Source: Microvirga sp.
Lineage (GTDB): Bacteria > Pseudomonadota > Alphaproteobacteria > Rhizobiales > Beijerinckiaceae
NCBI RefSeq assembly: GCF_014699075.1
Contig: NZ_JACXAB010000006.1
Coordinates: 186,001 to 250,000 of the forward strand
Direction of reading: 5' to 3'
Length of the DNA: 64,000 bases
Below the pieces are notes generated by a model that searched no databases, was not told the DNA's origin, and saw only the letters and a program-made list of their open reading frames with translations. Positions 52,419 to 61,617 of this stretch are shown piece after piece. The position numbers and the translations under genes were made by a program. Each line of letters opens with the position of its first letter. Positions within the stretch are counted from its first letter, which is position 1.

Positions 52419-53728
52419 GAGGACTTCTCCTCATGCTCGTCATGGCGCGTCTCGAACATGGAGATCACAGGCAGAAAGCGGACGAAGAGCAGCAGCAGAG
52501 CTGCGAACAGCCCGATCGTTCCCAGGAAGAGACCTGTTTCCGGCAGCGTCGGGCTGTAGCCGCGTCCGATGGAGGGAAGATAATCGGTCTGCAGGCCGCC
52601 GACGATGATCGAGAAACGGTCGAACCAGATGCCGACGCCGATTGCTATTCCGACGAAGACCCCACCGACGGTGCTCAACCGGGCGGCCCTGAACCAGAAC
52701 AGCTGCGGGATCACGACGGAGTAGACGATGGCTGTCCAGTAGAGGCCTGCGTACTCGCCCGTCATGCGGGCGAAGGTCGCCTCCTGGGCTAAACCTCCCG
52801 ACAGGAGGGCTGCGGCGATTTCATCGATGTAGAGATATCCGGACACCAGGGCACTTGCGAGCACCAGTTTGCCCAACAGATCGACGTCTCCCTCGTCGAT
52901 GTAGCGCCCGAGCCGCAGACCCCAGCGGAGGAGCACCGCGACGAGGAGCACGATTGACAAGCCTTGTGCCAAGCCCGTTGCCACGAAGTGGAGCGGCTGG
53001 CGCGTTTCGTGCCAGTCTGGCACCAGGGTCACGGCGAATTCGAAGGCCACCGTGCTCTGCATGATGAGGATCAGGGGCAGCACCAGGATGGCGACGAGGC
53101 GATAGGCGCGCTGATGATAGGCCCAATGGCGCACGGAGCCGCGCCAGCCGAGGGCGAAGACACCATAGATCCGCTGCACGATCGGACGCCTCGCGCGATC
53201 CCGCAGCGTCGCCAGATCGGGGATCAGGCCCACGTACCACAAAACGCTCGTGACGATCACATGGGTGCTGATGGCCCAGAAATCCCAGGTCAGGGTGCTG
53301 CGGAACTGGGGCCAGACCTGGAAGGTCGCAGGATAGGGGAACGTCCAGTAGAACAGCCAGGGGCGTCCGAGATGGAAGATGGGGAAGATTCCGGCGCAGA
53401 TGACCGCGAAGAGCGCAACGCCTTCCGCGAAGCGGTTCACGGCTGTGCGCAGATCGTGCCGGCGCAGGACCAGGGTGGCGGCAAAGAGGCTCGCGCCATT
53501 GGCGATGCCGATCCACCAGGCATAGTTGATGAGATCGAAACCCCAGACATAAGGAATGTTCACACCCCAGACGCCGACGCCGATGATCGTGACGGAGATC
53601 AGCGTGTAGCCGAGGAGCGCGACGAGCCCGCCGGAGGCCAGGAGCGCGAGCCACCATGCCCAGCCGAAATGCGGGGAGAGCGGAACGTCGGCCACCCGGC
53701 TCGTCACTGCATGGGCGTCGCTGGTCAT
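52415..53728 (-). CDS. actC: Alternative complex III subunit ActC (NrfD-like)
   Basis: Polytopic membrane subunit of about 437 residues and ten helices of the NrfD/PsrC family. It binds the quinol near the periplasmic side and contacts ActB. Signatures include WGVNIPYVWGFDLINYAWWIGIANGASLF and VFALGWRGSVRHW, with IYSVVIPQLFWFR near the end. The ATG at 53728 begins four bases after the actB stop. The open frame continues upstream to 53761, which would overlap actB and is less likely. Confidence 0.9.
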   Translation of the reverse strand: MTSDAHAVTSRVADVPLSPHFGWAWWLALLASGGLVALLGYTLISVTIIGVGVWGVNIPYVWGFDLINYAWWIGIANGASLFAATLVLRRHDLRTAVNRFAEGVALFAVICAGIFPIFHLGRPWLFYWTFPYPATFQVWPQFRSTLTWDFWAISTHVIVTSVLWYVGLIPDLATLRDRARRPIVQRIYGVFALGWRGSVRHWAYHQRAYRLVAILVLPLILIMQSTVAFEFAVTLVPDWHETRQPLHFVATGLAQGLSIVLLVAVLLRWGLRLGRYIDEGDVDLLGKLVLASALVSGYLYIDEIAAALLSGGLAQEATFARMTGEYAGLYWTAIVYSVVIPQLFWFRAARLSTVGGVFVGIAIGVGIWFDRFSIIVGGLQTDYLPSIGRGYSPTLPETGLFLGTIGLFAALLLLFVRFLPVISMFETRHDEHEEKSS

Positions 53729-53732
53729 GTGC

Positions 53733-56639
53733 CTATCCGTTCTTCTTCGGGGCTTCGACACGCGCGAGATAGGTGGTGCGCGGCCGCGTGTTCAGCGATC
53801 CCAACAGCGCATAGTTGCGCGGGCTCCCCTTGAGCCGACTGACAGAGCTGTCGGGATCGTTGATGTCACCGAACACGATGGCCTGCGTCGGGCAGGCCTG
53901 CTGGCAGGCGGTCATCACCTCGCCGTCGGCAACCCGCCGATCCTCGACACGGGCATTCGCGCGAGCTGCCCCGATGCGCTGGACGCAGAAGGTGCACTTT
54001 TCCATCACGCCACGGTCGCGCACCGTGACCTGCGGGTTCATGGCCTCGGACGGAGCCGAGACATCGGTGCCCTGATAGTCGACGAAGTTGAAGCGGCGCA
54101 CTTTGTAGGGGCAGTTGTTCGAGCAGGTCCGCGTGCCGACGCAGCGGTTGTAGACCATGTCGTTGAGGCCTTCTGAGGAATGCACCGTCGCGTTGACCGG
54201 GCAGACGACCTCGCAGGGCGCCTTCTCGCAATGCATGCAGGGAACCGGCTGGAAATAGGTGTCAGGTGCGGCCGGATCGCCGGCATAATAGCGGTCGACT
54301 CGCAGCCAGTGCATCTCGCGCCCCTTCGCCACCTCCTCGGGGCCGACGACGGCGATGTTGTTCTCGGCCTGGCAGGCGATCACGCAGGCATTGCAGCCGA
54401 TGCAGGCATCGAGATCGATGGCCATGCCCCAGGCATGCTCCTTGTAGGGCCATTCCGGATAAATGGATGGATGCGCAGGCTCGGGAGGCACGGCTTCTCC
54501 GGGCGCCACCACGCGCACGATGTCCCGCCCCTGCATCGAATGGTGCTGCTGCGTGGAAATGACCGGGATCTTCTCACCAACGCGCCGCATCTCGCCGGTT
54601 GCCATCCATCGGGCGTCGGATGCGCGGACGGCATAGGCGTCGAAACCAATCCCATTGCCGATCCGCCCGGCCCGTTGGCGGCCATAGCCGAGGGTCAGCG
54701 TTACGGCACCTGGAGCATGGCCGGGCAGCAGCCACACAGGCGCACGCACCACGCGCCCGTTGACGGACAGGTCGACGGCATCACCCGACGCGAGCCCGAA
54801 CATCTCCGCCGTTTCCGGAGCGATCAGGGCGGCATTGCCCCAGACCTGCTTCGTGAGCGGCTTAGGGAGTTCCTGCAGCCAGCCATTGTTGGCATACGAT
54901 CCATCCCAGACCGATGGATCAGGCGCGAACAGAACATCGATCCCCGCTGAAGAGGCTGGTGCAGCGGGTTCCGGTCGCCAATCCGGTTGGACAGCGACAT
55001 CGACCCTCGGCGCCGCCGAGCCTTCGACCGTGCCGTCCTCCAGGGATCGTGCCCAGCGCTGGTCGAAGGCGTCGCCCCAGGCCTCGCGCCATGCGGCCTG
55101 AACCAGTCCGCGCCCGTCCGTATTCTGCCCCGCCATGAGGCCGAGGAATTCTTCCGCGCTCAAGCCCGGCTTCAGCCGCATCGTCGCCGGCTGGCGCAGC
55201 CCCACCGTTCCGTCGAAGGCCCGCAGGTCTCCCCAGCTTTCGAGCGGGTGGCTCTCAGGGATATGCCACGTGCAAACGGAAGCCGTCTCGTCCCGGTATT
55301 GACCGAGATGCAGGGACAGCGGCACGCGCCGCACAAGCGCGCCGAGATCGATGCCGGCCGGTGCCGTGTAGACGGGATTGCCGCCGAGGATGACAAGGCG
55401 CGAGACCTGTCCGGCCTCTATGGTTTCCGCCAGGTTGGCAAGCGTGCGAACCTCGCCCGGCAGAGCGTTCACAGGCTCGATGGCGCGCATCGTCGTGCCG
55501 AAAGCGCCGAGCCGCGCATTGATGGCAAGGGCCAGCGCGTGAACGCGGGCGGGCTGCTCGCGGCCAGCCGCGACGAGACTCCGAGGGCCGGCGCGGCGCA
55601 GGGCATCGGCCAGACGAGAAATGGCCGGATGTGAGCCGGACGGCACAGCCCCACTCTGAAGAGCCGCCGCGAGCGCCTCGACGAAACCCTCGAAGTCCCG
55701 CGGGCGAAGCGGGATCCGCTCGTCCGCCCGAGCGCCCACGAGGCTCATGCGTGTTTCAACAGCAAACAGCCGGGGAAGGCTTCGGTCAGGCGCCCGCCGT
55801 CGCGCCTGATAATCGGCCGCGTAGCGGATGTGGCCCGGCTCCTCGGCAAAGAGATCGCCTCCAAGGGTCACGATGACATCGGCCTGGGCGAGGTCGTAGA
55901 CCAGCTCCACGTCGCGTCCGAAAACCGACATTGCCGCAGCACGACGATTGTCCTCGTCGATGGGCGTGAACACATGCCATTGCGCATGCGGGAAAAGCTG
56001 CCGCGCCTGCCCGATCAGCCTGTGCAAGGTCGGTGAGGAAGTCGGCGGCATCAGGACATGGAGCCCCCTGCCCTCGTCGAACACGAGTTCGTTGCGCACG
56101 GGGCGGATGAAGCTCGTGAGTTCCTCCCAGGACCCCGGCACGCCATTCTGCAGTGGAGCATCGGACCGGTCGGGATCGTAGAGCGAGAGGATCTCAGCCT
56201 GGGCGAACACGTCGGTGGCGCCGAGGCTTGCGGGATGAAGCCGGTTGCCTTCGATCTTGATCGGGCGCCCTTCCTGCGCCTTGACGAGAACGCCCCGGCC
56301 ATAGCCGTTGAGAGCCAGGGAAGTGGCGATCGTTACCGGCACGCCCGGCACATGGCCCGGCCTATTGTGGCTCTGCGACAGGAGCGGCGCTCCTGGTCCG
56401 GCATCGCTGCCGTTGCAAGCCGCCAGCCCTCCTAACGCCAGGGAGGCACTCATCAGCCTCAGCAAGGTGCGCCGGTCGATCTGTGCGGCCTGCATGATGT
56501 CGGGGAACTCAGCCTCGATGTGCCGGCGCACCTCCGGCACATCCGCGAGTTCCTCAAGGCTGCGCCAGAGACGCGGCCCCTCCTCGGTTGCGAGGCGAGC
56601 CCTCAGGGCTTCGAGATCGATCGTCGTTCTCTCGCCCAT
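53733..56639 (-). CDS. actB: Alternative complex III iron-sulfur subunit ActB
   Basis: A 968-residue periplasmic subunit in two parts. The first 700 or so residues resemble a molybdopterin-oxidoreductase scaffold without cofactor-binding residues, and the C-terminal part is a four-cluster ferredoxin module (CIGCNACVIACQAENN; CMHCEKAPCEVVCPVNAT; CVGTRTCSNNCPYKVRR; CTFCVQRI with CQQACPTQ). The N-terminus has a Tat-like signal (DRRTLLRLMSASLALGGLAAC), suggesting folded export. The start is ATG at 56639, six bases after actA. It is the electron-transfer core between quinol and the hemes. Confidence 0.92.
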   Translation of the reverse strand: MGERTTIDLEALRARLATEEGPRLWRSLEELADVPEVRRHIEAEFPDIMQAAQIDRRTLLRLMSASLALGGLAACNGSDAGPGAPLLSQSHNRPGHVPGVPVTIATSLALNGYGRGVLVKAQEGRPIKIEGNRLHPASLGATDVFAQAEILSLYDPDRSDAPLQNGVPGSWEELTSFIRPVRNELVFDEGRGLHVLMPPTSSPTLHRLIGQARQLFPHAQWHVFTPIDEDNRRAAAMSVFGRDVELVYDLAQADVIVTLGGDLFAEEPGHIRYAADYQARRRAPDRSLPRLFAVETRMSLVGARADERIPLRPRDFEGFVEALAAALQSGAVPSGSHPAISRLADALRRAGPRSLVAAGREQPARVHALALAINARLGAFGTTMRAIEPVNALPGEVRTLANLAETIEAGQVSRLVILGGNPVYTAPAGIDLGALVRRVPLSLHLGQYRDETASVCTWHIPESHPLESWGDLRAFDGTVGLRQPATMRLKPGLSAEEFLGLMAGQNTDGRGLVQAAWREAWGDAFDQRWARSLEDGTVEGSAAPRVDVAVQPDWRPEPAAPASSAGIDVLFAPDPSVWDGSYANNGWLQELPKPLTKQVWGNAALIAPETAEMFGLASGDAVDLSVNGRVVRAPVWLLPGHAPGAVTLTLGYGRQRAGRIGNGIGFDAYAVRASDARWMATGEMRRVGEKIPVISTQQHHSMQGRDIVRVVAPGEAVPPEPAHPSIYPEWPYKEHAWGMAIDLDACIGCNACVIACQAENNIAVVGPEEVAKGREMHWLRVDRYYAGDPAAPDTYFQPVPCMHCEKAPCEVVCPVNATVHSSEGLNDMVYNRCVGTRTCSNNCPYKVRRFNFVDYQGTDVSAPSEAMNPQVTVRDRGVMEKCTFCVQRIGAARANARVEDRRVADGEVMTACQQACPTQAIVFGDINDPDSSVSRLKGSPRNYALLGSLNTRPRTTYLARVEAPKKNG

Positions 56640-56644
56640 GGAAC

Positions 56645-57295
56645 CTACCGGTGACACGTGTTGCAGCTGGTGAGCCGCCGGGAAGCCTCCCGGTAGAACG
56701 CGCGAATGTCCTCAGGCAGTTCATCGCCATGAGGCTCGTAGCCCATGGCGAATACCGCCTCGCGCGGGCGAAGGTTCGGCGCCGGATCGCGATGGCAGTC
56801 CAGGCACCAGCCCATGGAAAGGGTTTCGACTTTTACTGTCTTCGGCATCTGATCCACGCGGCCGTGACAGGTCTCGCACGCGACCCCCTTCGTCACATGC
56901 GCTGCGTGATGGAAATAGGCGTAGTCCGGCAGACGGTGAACGGAGGTCCAATGGATCGGGTGCCTGAGCGCGAAACTCGAACGCACAGGCTCGAGAACGC
57001 TCGCCCCTACCCACACCTGCGAATGGCAGGACATGCAGGTCTGGGCCGAGGGCATGCCCGCATCGGCGACGCGCTCGACCGTCGAATGGCAGTAGCGGCA
57101 ATCGATGTTGAGTTGCCCTGTATGAAGATCGTGCCGGAACGGGACCGGCTGCGGTGCGGGTTTTCCCACATTCCAGGTGCTGTCCGCGCGGGCCCACAGA
57201 TAGGCGGTCACACCCGCGCCCGCGAGCCCAAGCCCCGTGAGCACGATGACCACACGGAACAGGGTGGTTGCCGCCGGTGTGAAAAGCTGCGCCAT
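56645..57295 (-). CDS. actA: Alternative complex III pentaheme cytochrome c ActA
   Basis: A 216-residue membrane-anchored multiheme cytochrome. One N-terminal helix (LFRVVIVLTGLGLAGAGVTAYLW) is followed by five CxxCH motifs: CRYCH, CMSCH, CETCH, CLDCH and CNTCH. The pentaheme ActA with a single anchor is typical of ACIII. It is the first gene of the actABCDEF operon. Confidence 0.94.
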   Translation of the reverse strand: MAQLFTPAATTLFRVVIVLTGLGLAGAGVTAYLWARADSTWNVGKPAPQPVPFRHDLHTGQLNIDCRYCHSTVERVADAGMPSAQTCMSCHSQVWVGASVLEPVRSSFALRHPIHWTSVHRLPDYAYFHHAAHVTKGVACETCHGRVDQMPKTVKVETLSMGWCLDCHRDPAPNLRPREAVFAMGYEPHGDELPEDIRAFYREASRRLTSCNTCHR

Positions 57296-57841
57296 CGGCT
57301 GTGCCGCGCACCCTTCGTTGTGTCGGGCTTAGGCCCGAGGTGAAGCTTCGCAGTTGAACAATCGGTTTGGGGCTGGATCGTTCCCTGACGCCTCGCGTCC
57401 CTTCCCTCTCAAGGCCCGCTATTGGCTATCATTGCACCCCAGACAAGAGGCGCCGCGAGCTCGGATCGCGCATCACCAACACGGCTGGACGAATGGGCGC
57501 CATTTTTAATCCCCTCCATTGCCGTTCCGGTGCAGCGAGCAGTGATCGATCTTCATGCAATCGATCCCCTCGACCTTCGCAATGCCTTCGAGGCGAGGCT
57601 GGCGGATTTCTCAGAAGCGCGCTCGCGAGTAAGCGCAAATCAGAGCATCCAGCAGGGAACTGGATTGATCTCAGCCAAAGCGGCTTGGTGCAATCCAACG
57701 CTGGGACTTTCCAGAGGCTGGAGGTCGTCAGGAGGGCGCCATCGAAACGGCCATGCGGACTACCCGTACGTGCCACTCGGGCAGTCTCTCAGCCTATGAT
57801 CTTACGGGATTTCTTTGCGGATCAATCCCTTAAGGGATTGT
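57296..57841. other. Gene-poor region upstream of actA and next to tRNA-Leu
   Basis: About 545 bases with no convincing gene; frames such as 57422-57799 (plus) give no recognisable protein. The actA promoter is expected at the left end but no clear -35/-10 is seen. A perfect 18-base palindrome, CAATCCCTTAAGGGATTG at 57823-57840, lies directly downstream of the tRNA on its own strand and might help its processing or termination. Confidence 0.5.
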
Positions 57842-57926
57842 TGGTGCCCAGGAGAGGACTCGAACCTCCACGGTGTTACCCGCTGCTACCTGAAAGCAGT
57901 GCGTCTACCAATTCCGCCACCTGGGC
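57842..57926 (-). tRNA. tRNA-Leu (anticodon CAG)
   Basis: On the minus strand the sequence begins GCCCAGGTGGCGGAATTGGT, has the D-loop GGTAGACGC, the anticodon loop TTCAGGT flanked by CTGCT/AGCAG, a long class II variable arm, the T-loop GGTTCGAGTCC and the acceptor end CTGGGCACCA with encoded CCA. Anticodon CAG reads CUG leucine codons. Confidence 0.97.
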
Positions 57927-58104
57927 CTGCCTGTTCGGCGAGGCTTCGTTTACGGTGGATCGGACGGCGCGTCAATCACCGAAAATGCGGCAGATGCGCT
58001 TTCTTCCCGATGCACCTCTTCACAGGGCGACAGCGTTTGACTAGAGACGTTCTACATTTCCCACCTAAGCTCCATGCAAGTCCCTTGCCGGGCAGGAGAG
58101 TTTC

Positions 58105-59208
58105 ATGATCGGTGCCCTTCGCACGCCTGAGCAGCAAATCGTCACCGTCTTCGGCGGGTCGGGCTTCCTGGGCCGCTATGTGGTGAGCCTTCTCGCCCAG
58201 CGCGGCTACCGGGTGCTCGTGCCGACCCGGCAGCCGAACATGGCGAATTTCCTCCCCCTCGGGAAGGTTGGGCAAATCCACCCGATCCACGCCAACCTGC
58301 GCAACGAGGACTCGGTGGCCCATGCGGTGGCCCGAGCCGATCATGTGATCAATCTGGTGGGCATCCTGCAGGAGACCGGTCGGCAGCGCTTCGACACGCT
58401 GCAGGCCCAGGCGCCGGCTATGATCTCACGGCTGGCCAAGAAGGCGGTCTCCTTCACCCATATCTCGGCCATCGGGGCGGATGCGAACTCGGAATCGGCC
58501 TATGCCCGCTCCAAGGCCGAGGGCGAGGCTGCTCTGCTCCAGGCGCGGCCCGATGCGGTGATCCTGCGTCCCTCCCTGCTGTTCGGGCCCGGCGACGGCT
58601 CCTTCAACCGCTTCGCAACGCTGGCCCGCATGCTGCCCGTGCTGCCCCTGCCAGGCGCCGACACTCGCTTCCAGCCGATCTATGCGGGCGATGTGGCGGC
58701 GGCCATCGTGGCGGCGGTGGACGGCCGGGTGCCGGCCGGCCGCACGTATGAGCTCGGCGGCCCCGAGATCCGCACCCTGCGCCAGATGATGGAGCTCGTC
58801 TTCGAGGTTACCAAGCGCAAGCGTGCCATCGTGCCCGTGCCGGCCAGTGCCGCCCGGGCCATGGGCAGCGTCATGGGCACCCTCGACTGGCTGACCCTTG
58901 GTCTCATGCCGAACGAACTCGTCACCACCCGCGACCAGGCGATCCTGCTGGAAAGCGACAACGTGGTCTCCAGCAGCGCCGTGGCCGAGGGCCGCACGCT
59001 CCAGGGCTTGGGCATCACCCCCACCACCATCGAGGCGATCGTGCCGAGCTATCTGGTGCGTTTCCGCAAGACCGGCCAGTTCGACCTCAAGCGCAATGCG
59101 ACGCAAACGATGCCGGACCTGCTCGCTCCCCGCTCGGGAGGAGCCTCGTCCGACTTCCACCCGGAGCGCGCCTCCGGTCCGGCCATCGGCCAGCAGGCGA
59201 GCCGCTGA
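58105..59208 (+). CDS. Complex I NDUFA9-like NAD-binding protein
   Basis: A 367-residue atypical SDR protein related to the NDUFA9 accessory subunit of complex I. The Rossmann loop VFGGSGFLGRYVV is at the N-terminus, followed by RQPNMANFLPLGKVGQI, VAHAVARADHVINLVGILQETG, the YARSKAEGE and ILRPSLLFGPGDGSFNRF blocks. Alphaproteobacteria often encode such a homologue apart from the nuo genes. It may stabilise the enzyme or bind NADPH; catalysis is not established. Confidence 0.9.
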   Translation: MIGALRTPEQQIVTVFGGSGFLGRYVVSLLAQRGYRVLVPTRQPNMANFLPLGKVGQIHPIHANLRNEDSVAHAVARADHVINLVGILQETGRQRFDTLQAQAPAMISRLAKKAVSFTHISAIGADANSESAYARSKAEGEAALLQARPDAVILRPSLLFGPGDGSFNRFATLARMLPVLPLPGADTRFQPIYAGDVAAAIVAAVDGRVPAGRTYELGGPEIRTLRQMMELVFEVTKRKRAIVPVPASAARAMGSVMGTLDWLTLGLMPNELVTTRDQAILLESDNVVSSSAVAEGRTLQGLGITPTTIEAIVPSYLVRFRKTGQFDLKRNATQTMPDLLAPRSGGASSDFHPERASGPAIGQQASR

Positions 59209-59221
59209 GAGGCTTAGCCCT

Positions 59222-59950
59222 TTAACGGTTTCCGAGGGAGGCTTGGCCCTCCCGGCGGTCCGGGATCGCCGCCCGGCCGCGGGTGAGCCTCTTGTGCAGG
59301 TGCACCATCATCACGGCGCCGAAGACCGGCGTGATGAGGTTCACCACCGGCACGAGCACGAGCCCTGCCAGCACGGCACCGGCGGCGAGCACCGTGCCCC
59401 GGTGCTCCGTGCGCAGGCGCACCACGTCCTCTGCCGGCCAGAAGCGGCCGGCCGCCAGCTCGAAATATTCGCGCCCGAGCAGATAGGCGTTGGCCACGAA
59501 GAACGCCCCGATGTTGATGCCGGGGATGAAGAACAGCAGCAGGGCGACGAGGTTCACCAGCAGCGACAGGCCGGCAAAGCGGATGCCGTAGAGAATGGCC
59601 TTGCCGAAAGGCAAAGCCCGGCCCGGCGCATCGGCCGGATAATCCTTGTGCTCGATCACTTCGGCCACGTCGTCGAGAAAGTACCCCGCCACGATGGCCG
59701 AGACCGCCGGCAGCAGATAGATCAGCGCCACGAAGAGTCCGAAGCCCGCGAGGAAGAACGCAAAGCTGTCGATGATCGGGTAGCTGGCGCTGAGATCGTG
59801 ATCCGTGAGGAAGATGTCGAACAGCTTCGTCAGGCCGAGCCAGACCAGCACGAGCAGCGCCAGGGTCAATCCGATCGATTTCCAGAGGACGCGCCGCAGC
59901 GCGGGCGAGAAGACCTCTCGGGCCGCGGCGAAAACCGATTGGATGAGCAT
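59222..59950 (-). CDS. EI24/CysZ-type membrane protein
   Basis: A 242-residue inner-membrane protein with about four to six helices of the EI24 family (CysZ, sulfate permease-like). Markers are VIEHKDYPADAPGRALPFGKAI and LLLFFIPGINIGAFFVANAYLLGREYFELA. CysZ of enteric bacteria carries sulfate for cysteine synthesis; no sulfur genes are nearby, so substrate is uncertain. The ATG at 59950 has AAGGA upstream; a start at 59983 lacks it. Confidence 0.85.
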   Translation of the reverse strand: MLIQSVFAAAREVFSPALRRVLWKSIGLTLALLVLVWLGLTKLFDIFLTDHDLSASYPIIDSFAFFLAGFGLFVALIYLLPAVSAIVAGYFLDDVAEVIEHKDYPADAPGRALPFGKAILYGIRFAGLSLLVNLVALLLFFIPGINIGAFFVANAYLLGREYFELAAGRFWPAEDVVRLRTEHRGTVLAAGAVLAGLVLVPVVNLITPVFGAVMMVHLHKRLTRGRAAIPDRREGQASLGNR

Positions 59951-60010
59951 CTGTCCTTCGTCCCCTCGAAACTTTAAGGCCACGCTTGATGCGGGGTGCG
60001 GAGCTTACTT

Positions 60011-61312
60011 ATGAACGAAGCCGCCGCAAAGCGAGGGGTGGGGAAGCCTGTGCCGTTGAAAACCGGATTGTCGATCGCCCCTGTGGCGGATCCAGACGTG
60101 ATCGTCGTCGGCGCGGGCAGCGCCGGCATCGCGGCGGCGCGGCATCTCCTGGCCCAGAGGCTGACGGTCACGGTCCTGGAGGCCAGAGACCGCATCGGCG
60201 GGCGCACGCTTACGCGCAGCTTCAAGGGCCACCCCCTCGACCTCGGCGCCCATTGGCTCCATGCGGGTCCGATCAATCCGCTGGTGAAGCTCGGTCGCAA
60301 GCGCCGCGAACCCCTGCGCCGGGCTCCCGTGGACGGGCATTTTTTCGTGCGCGGCCGTCGGGGAAGCCGGGCCGAGAGCGCGGCTCTCGACCGTGCCTTC
60401 GCCATGGCGGACCGGGCCATGACTCAAGAAGCAAAGGCCCGCGAGGATCAGGCCGCCGCGAGGGCCCTGCCCCCGATGGGGCCGCAAGGGCGGCGGGTGG
60501 CGGCCATCCATGGGCTGGTCTCAGGGAGGCCTCTCGAGGAGGTCAGCCTGCATGATTTCCCGAGCATGGAATATGCCGACAACCTCTTCATCGCAGGCGG
60601 TCTCGGCGCCTATGTGAGCCGCCTGGCGCGAGGCCTGCCGATCCGTCTCGGGACCGCCGTTCACGCCATCGACTGGTCGGCAGAGGGCGTGCAGGTCGAG
60701 AGCAGCGCCGGAGCGCTGCGCGGGAAAGCCGTCATCGTGACCACGCCTATGGCGGTGCTGCAGCAGGACGCGATCCGCTTCGCGCCTGCCCTGCCGGACG
60801 CCGTCCAGCAAGCGATCCACGGGTTCACCCAGGGCGTCTACGAGCACGTGGTGCTGCACTGGCCTGACTCGCCGTTCCGCGGCGGCGACCGCCTGGCGAG
60901 CCTCACCGGCACGCACCGGGAGCCGCCGGGGCTTCTCACCTGCATCGACAACACCCCGTTCCATTTCTTCGAGCTCGACCAGCCCGCAGCCGCAGGCTTC
61001 GACCGGCGCGATGCTCATGCGCCGTTCCGGTTTGCCCGCGCGGTGCTGGCGGAGCATTTCGGCCACCGGGCCATCCGCAATCTGACCACCCTGCACAGCA
61101 CCGCCTGGCGCAACGATCCGTGGTCGCGCGCCTCCTGGGCGGTGGTGCCGCCGGGGCTCTACCCTGTCCGCGACATCCTGAAGGCACCGGTCGGCGAGCG
61201 GATCTGGTTTGCCGGCGAGGCGCTGTCACGGGCGCAGTGGGGCACGGCGGGCGGCGCCTGGGAGGAAGGCGAACGGGCCGCCGGGGAGATCGTCAGGCAG
61301 CTGGTCGGCTGA
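60011..61312 (+). CDS. Flavin monoamine oxidase-type FAD-dependent oxidoreductase
   Basis: A 433-residue FAD enzyme. The dinucleotide loop VIVVGAGSAGIAAARHLL and the GG doublet motif DRIGGRTLT follow near residues 25-65, then the amine-oxidase-like LGAHWLHAGPINP. The C-terminus has the FAD contact IWFAGEALSRAQWGTAGGAWEEGERAA. It probably oxidises an amine, polyamine or related substrate with oxygen as acceptor. Start: ATG at 60011 with GGAG seven bases upstream; a GTG at 59996 is possible. No neighbours identify the substrate. Confidence 0.88.
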   Translation: MNEAAAKRGVGKPVPLKTGLSIAPVADPDVIVVGAGSAGIAAARHLLAQRLTVTVLEARDRIGGRTLTRSFKGHPLDLGAHWLHAGPINPLVKLGRKRREPLRRAPVDGHFFVRGRRGSRAESAALDRAFAMADRAMTQEAKAREDQAAARALPPMGPQGRRVAAIHGLVSGRPLEEVSLHDFPSMEYADNLFIAGGLGAYVSRLARGLPIRLGTAVHAIDWSAEGVQVESSAGALRGKAVIVTTPMAVLQQDAIRFAPALPDAVQQAIHGFTQGVYEHVVLHWPDSPFRGGDRLASLTGTHREPPGLLTCIDNTPFHFFELDQPAAAGFDRRDAHAPFRFARAVLAEHFGHRAIRNLTTLHSTAWRNDPWSRASWAVVPPGLYPVRDILKAPVGERIWFAGEALSRAQWGTAGGAWEEGERAAGEIVRQLVG

Positions 61313-61317
61313 TCCGA

Positions 61318-61596
61318 TCAGCTGGGATCGAACCCCGCTTCCAGCCGCGTGCGAACCCATGCCAAGGCCTGGTCCAGATCCGTGAAGACCGGAGGCGTGA
61401 CGCTCATCAGGGGACCGCAGGGGCCGAAGCCGGCCTCCAGAAACCAGCCTTCGATCTGCTCCCGCTCGCCAAGGGTTTCCTCTGCCGTCACACGGGAGAG
61501 AACGGCCACGAGATGCCCGGCGGCGAGAACGAGCTGTCCTTCATGACCGCCGCCATCGGTCATCACGGATATGGGCTGCAGGGTGATTTCGGGCAT
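61318..61596 (-). CDS. Conserved-looking hypothetical protein (92 aa)
   Basis: A small acidic protein of unknown function. It has no signal or membrane segment, a hydrophobic beta-strand (GQLVLAAGHLVAVLSRV), an acidic helix (EREQIEGWFLEAG) and an amphipathic end (FTDLDQALAWVRTRLEAGFDPS). The gene is convergent with the amine oxidase gene (six bases apart) and precedes the Crp-family gene's 3' end on the same strand by 22 bases. Confidence 0.55.
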   Translation of the reverse strand: MPEITLQPISVMTDGGGHEGQLVLAAGHLVAVLSRVTAEETLGEREQIEGWFLEAGFGPCGPLMSVTPPVFTDLDQALAWVRTRLEAGFDPS

Positions 61597-61617
61597 CGTG
61601 CGTTCGGAGGTGTCCGA

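Noticed and set aside
57367-58044. 225-codon open frame on the plus strand
   Set aside because: It runs through the tRNA-Leu gene on the other strand and contains no recognisable protein blocks.
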